This document shows positions 61,200-64,000 of a stretch of 64,000 nt of DNA, piece by piece. A model generated the notes under the pieces. That model ran no database searches. It saw only the letters and a list, made by a program, of their open reading frames with translations, and was not told where the DNA came from. A program made the translations under genes and the position numbers. Where the stretch lies: contig OY997594.1 in NCBI GenBank assembly GCA_963921825.1, positions 439,001-503,000 on the forward strand, given 5' to 3'. The number at the start of each line of letters is the position of its first letter. Within the stretch, counting starts at the first letter, position 1. Source of the stretch: Erodium maritimum. Taxonomy: Eukaryota > Streptophyta > Magnoliopsida > Geraniales > Geraniaceae.

Positions 61200-62559
61200 T
61201 GTTGATGCGGACGCATCTTGGAATTAAAAATGCCACATTTAGAGGGACTTTATCGTTGATTTTTGCCCATTATTGTCTCATTCTCTCGGATTTTACTCGT
61301 TTCCAGCACTTCTCATGTTTCACAGGTTATAGCATGGAATACGAGCAAAAACAAGTCAAAAAGGGGACAAATTCGAAGTTGTAAACTCGAGGAGCAGCTG
61401 AAGGACAGCCATCACGGATCCGTGACCGAACCCGTCACGGTAGGGTCACGGAGCCGTGACGAAGACCCAGAATTGGCCAAGACATTCTGGTCCGTCACGG
61501 ATCCGTGATGGTGTCCGTGACGGATGCCATCACGGAGCCGTGACGCGCGCGCAGAGTTGTTTCCCAAACTCGCTTCAGACTTACTTTTACCCTTTTTAAA
61601 CCTAAAATTAGCCTCCCAATAGTTCTAACTTGTAATTTTGAGAGCTAGGAAGAGAGGAGAGTTGAGAGCAAGCTTGAGGAGAGGATTTCCACTTGAAGAA
61701 CATCATTGTAATCAAATATTGGGTATTGCATTTCTCTACTTTGTTCAATTATGAAGCTTTGTCTATGTTCATCAATGGTGTTTTCTTCTTCCTTGCTCAT
61801 GAGTAACTAAAACCCCATAATCTAGGGTTATGGGGGATTAGAGATTTGTTTTCCAATGTGTTGATTGTATGAATGAAGATTGTGTAGAATGATTTGATTT
61901 AGGGTTTGTATTAGATTTGAACTTAATGCTCTATCTCCCGGGTAGGCCTGATAGAAGGTGGGAATTGCAATCTGACACTCGTGAGAGGTGGGTTGTAATT
62001 AGGTCAGAAATCTTATACAAATTGGGTTTAAATCTAGACTAGTGATAACTAGGTTAACACGATTGCAATAACCATAGGATTCAAACCGAAAGTTAGAAAT
62101 TATCAAAGAGCGTAGTGCTTTGGGTCTCCCTACATCCTGATTCGTGAGAGCTGGGTGGTTAGATTCCATTAGGGTCCGAAACAACGTGAGGAGTTAGGAC
62201 TAGTTTGAGAGATAATTCGTTGCCCCTAAAATCAGAACAACTTCACAATGTTCATCGTCAGTTAAATGCATTGGAAACGGTCTCTATGAACCCACAACCT
62301 TAGATTACTTTTTCTCTGAATTAAAACTCTTCTAAGCTTTGTGATTATTGGTTCACTGTCATTTCGTTTACTATTTACTTTTCATGTTTTAAAACAAAAC
62401 CATCATTTCATCGAAATAGCTTGACAACGAATTTGATATAGAACGTGATTGACTCGTGCTCCCTTGGGTACGATAATCCGGAACTTAAATTCCAAAAATA
62501 CTACTTGACGACCGGTACGCTTGCCGTGTCCTTTTCTGTGCTAAAAACGCAGGGCGTCA
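61200..62559 (+). repeat. Athila 3' LTR, + orientation
   Basis: 1360 bp from TGTTGATGCGGACGC to GCAGGGCGTCA, preceded by the polypurine tract and followed at once by the 215-bp host repeat. Palindromic CACGG-CCGTG clusters lie at 61410-61545, in the likely U3. Confidence 0.88.
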
Positions 62560-63422
62560 TCCAGATCCAAAATTTGCTCGAGAACAAAAAAGGGAGAAGA
62601 AAGTGGGGTTCAGTTGGAACTCCGGCCGACCACCGGCGGAGACGCTGCCGGCCAAGGCCTCACGGGTCGCGATTCTCACCGTATGGATGAAGAATGGCGG
62701 CTGGGCGGTGGTCGCAACCGTGGGAGCGGCGGAGCACGGTGAACTTTCTCGTCTCAGATATGGAACGACGGCGAGTTCACCCGCTCGGCTTGCTCTTCCC
62801 GGTGGCGAAGCGACGGCGTCTCGCTGGTCCGAGCACCGTCTTCCGACGCGGTCCGACTTGATATGGTTGGAGGGGGGGGGGTTTGTGGTGGTCGGAATCA
62901 AGCGCGAGGGCGGTTGGGAGCTCGGGTTACGCTCAAGGAAGAAGAAGCGAAGGGGGAAGAAGAAGGAGGGTGAGGGAGATGGTGAACTCGGCGTTGAACG
63001 GAGAAGAGAGAGAGGGAAAGTGGCCGGGACGGGAAGAGGGAGAGAGAGGGTCGGGTTCAGAGAAGAGGGAGAGGAAACGAGTGAGGTGGGAGAGAAAATG
63101 AGGCAGAAACCCTAATTCGGGGTTTAAATACCTCGGGCCTGGCCGTAACTGGGCCTCAGGCGAGTTGTTGGGCTTCGCGGCCCAAAGGGAGAACAGGTCT
63201 GAGTCGGGTCGGCCTGGCTTGGGCCTGCGCGCCGGGTTGGCTCGGGCTGGGTCAGCAGGTCGGGTCAGGTCCGCCCGGTTCACCCCTTTCCTTTTTTGTT
63301 TTGTTTTTCTTTTCCCTTTTTTTCTTTTGCAAAAGCCATCAATCTTCGATCCGATTTCCAAACCCGACGATACCAACGAACACAATAAAACTTAAACCTT
63401 AAAAACCGGAGCGGTCTTTACA
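62560..63422 (+). mobile_element. gypsy-type LTR sequence, right part
   Basis: Its first 215 bp repeat 50023-50237. It then continues with GC-rich, purine-rich non-coding DNA (a G-run near 62870-62880) to TTTACA, a typical LTR end, followed by AATTG (63423-63427). With the left part it would make an LTR of about 2.7 kb (2086 bp left plus 863 right minus 215 shared). Confidence 0.7.
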
Positions 63423-63427
63423 AATTG
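63423..63427 (+). repeat. 5-bp target duplication AATTG, right copy
   Basis: It matches 48147-48151 and directly follows the terminal CA of the LTR sequence. Confidence 0.85.
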
Positions 63428-64000
63428 GGTCTAACTTGGGCCCGTCTTCTGCTGTGGGCCCGGGCTTTGAGGTTAAAGACGGCCCCATTATGCAGATTTC
63501 TGCCCGGGATGACTCAAACTTGGGCGGTAGTTTTCATGGTAGTCCTTGGAAGGATGCCTTGGATAAATCCCCGATTCTTGAGGCTGAACCAAGGAAACGT
63601 GGACGCCTAAAAAAGGTATGTCGAAGAAAAGTGTTCCTCCAGTCGTCTTCTATCAGACAAGAGCCCGGAATAGTACTGATAAAGGAGGCGTTTCCGGAAG
63701 CTTTACGGTTGATGTTGCAAAGAAACATTGTTCCGGCGAGTGGAGTTTCAGCTCGAAAGTGGTCAAAAAGGCAGTTACTTCTCGAGTGTTCAAGGATGGC
63801 GACAAGGATAACCCTGAACTGGGAAATCTAAGTCCTGTTACGGTTTCGAATCGGTTTTCTTGCCTGGACCTGTGACTGAAAGGCTTGGATGAGTTGCTTG
63901 CTTCCCCACTTGTTTTTTGTTTTTTGTTTTTTTTCTCTCTTTTTAGTTGCTCGTTTGAGCTTATGTCAGTTTGGGAAGACCCATTGTTAAGATAGTCTTC
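63428..64000 (+). pseudogene. LINE ORF1, right part, and following spacer
   Basis: The frame that stops at 48151 resumes in phase here (NLGPSSAVGPGFEVKDGP, ISARDDSNLGGSFHGS, KRGRLKK). A frameshift near 63617-63640 moves it to another frame (SKKSVPPVVFYQTRARNSTD) that stops near 63873. The T-rich stretch after that (63905-63960) is likely the spacer before the LINE ORF2, which lies beyond the window. Confidence 0.6.

Larger units (their letters stand above)
50238..62559. mobile_element. Athila-type Ty3/gypsy element, internally inverted
   Basis: Order along +: truncated third ORF (-), conserved motif (-), integrase/RNase H/RT (-), gag-protease (-), primer site (-), LTR (-), then from 58612 a third-ORF remnant (+), conserved motif (+), spacer with 'aagtgtgggg' repeats, polypurine tract (+) and LTR (+). 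The two LTRs are therefore inverted, which fits inversion of about 50249-58611. The primer site TGGCGCCGTTGCCGGGG is the Athila/Tat type. Gag, protease and RT sequence are Athila-like. By eye the two LTR copies differ at only about ten positions over 1350 bp, so the insertion is fairly young. Confidence 0.85.

Noticed and set aside
62557-63385. Arg/Gly-rich frames on both strands (up to 170 codons)
   Set aside because: Composition effect in a purine-rich LTR part; the homologous left copy lacks the same frame structure.

Overview
The window looks like nuclear DNA of a flowering plant, most likely a dicot. The genes are intron-rich plant housekeeping genes with GT-AG introns, separated by AT-rich spacers. 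These spacers are full of plant transposon families: MITEs, a MULE-type element, an RRM-type LINE, a Ty3/gypsy LTR and an Athila element. There is no bacterial, organellar or CRISPR signal. All family names below come from reading the translated sequence; no database search was run.

Layout: 1-1447 holds nothing recognised. 1457-3181 is a MULE-like element with a 9-bp target duplication and a GC-rich cargo. 3191-5014 is MITE and SINE-like debris. Six protein-coding host genes follow: splicing factor SF1/BBP on + (5015-7393, one coding exon); VPS52 on + (11242-20188, 20 coding exons, 706 aa); a 305-aa tail-anchored protein of unknown role on - (21542-24624, 4 exons); ribosomal protein eL15 on + (30335-32858, 4 coding exons, 204 aa); RFT1 on - (33641-38690, 14 exons, 527 aa); and an F-box/LRR protein on + (40521-43896, 2 exons, 490 aa). 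For the multi-exon genes I placed splice sites by hand and checked that reading phase is kept across every junction. The products serve unrelated cell functions (splicing, endosome-to-Golgi tethering, translation, ER N-glycosylation, probable ubiquitin ligase), so they are neighbours and not a pathway.

From about 46.1 kb to the end the window is a nest of retroelements. A roughly 171-bp tandem array (46095-46985) leads into a decayed LINE ORF1 with an RRM (about 47100 onward). That ORF is interrupted at 48151 by a gypsy-type LTR sequence (48152...63422, flanked by the 5-bp duplication AATTG) and resumes in phase at 63428. Inside the LTR sequence sits an Athila-type element (50238-62559). Its 5' LTR, gag-protease, RT and RNase H-integrase (58603 down to about 50249) are inverted relative to its own 3' part and 3' LTR (58612-62559). 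A 12-bp inverted duplication marks both breakpoints. The polyprotein is dead: an in-frame TGA, a frameshift, and Asn in place of the second integrase aspartate.

Introns and spacers carry several inverted-repeat MITE families, including two families that recur across the window, plus Stowaway-like copies, a retroposed 3' fragment with a 13-bp target duplication, and several short tandem repeats.
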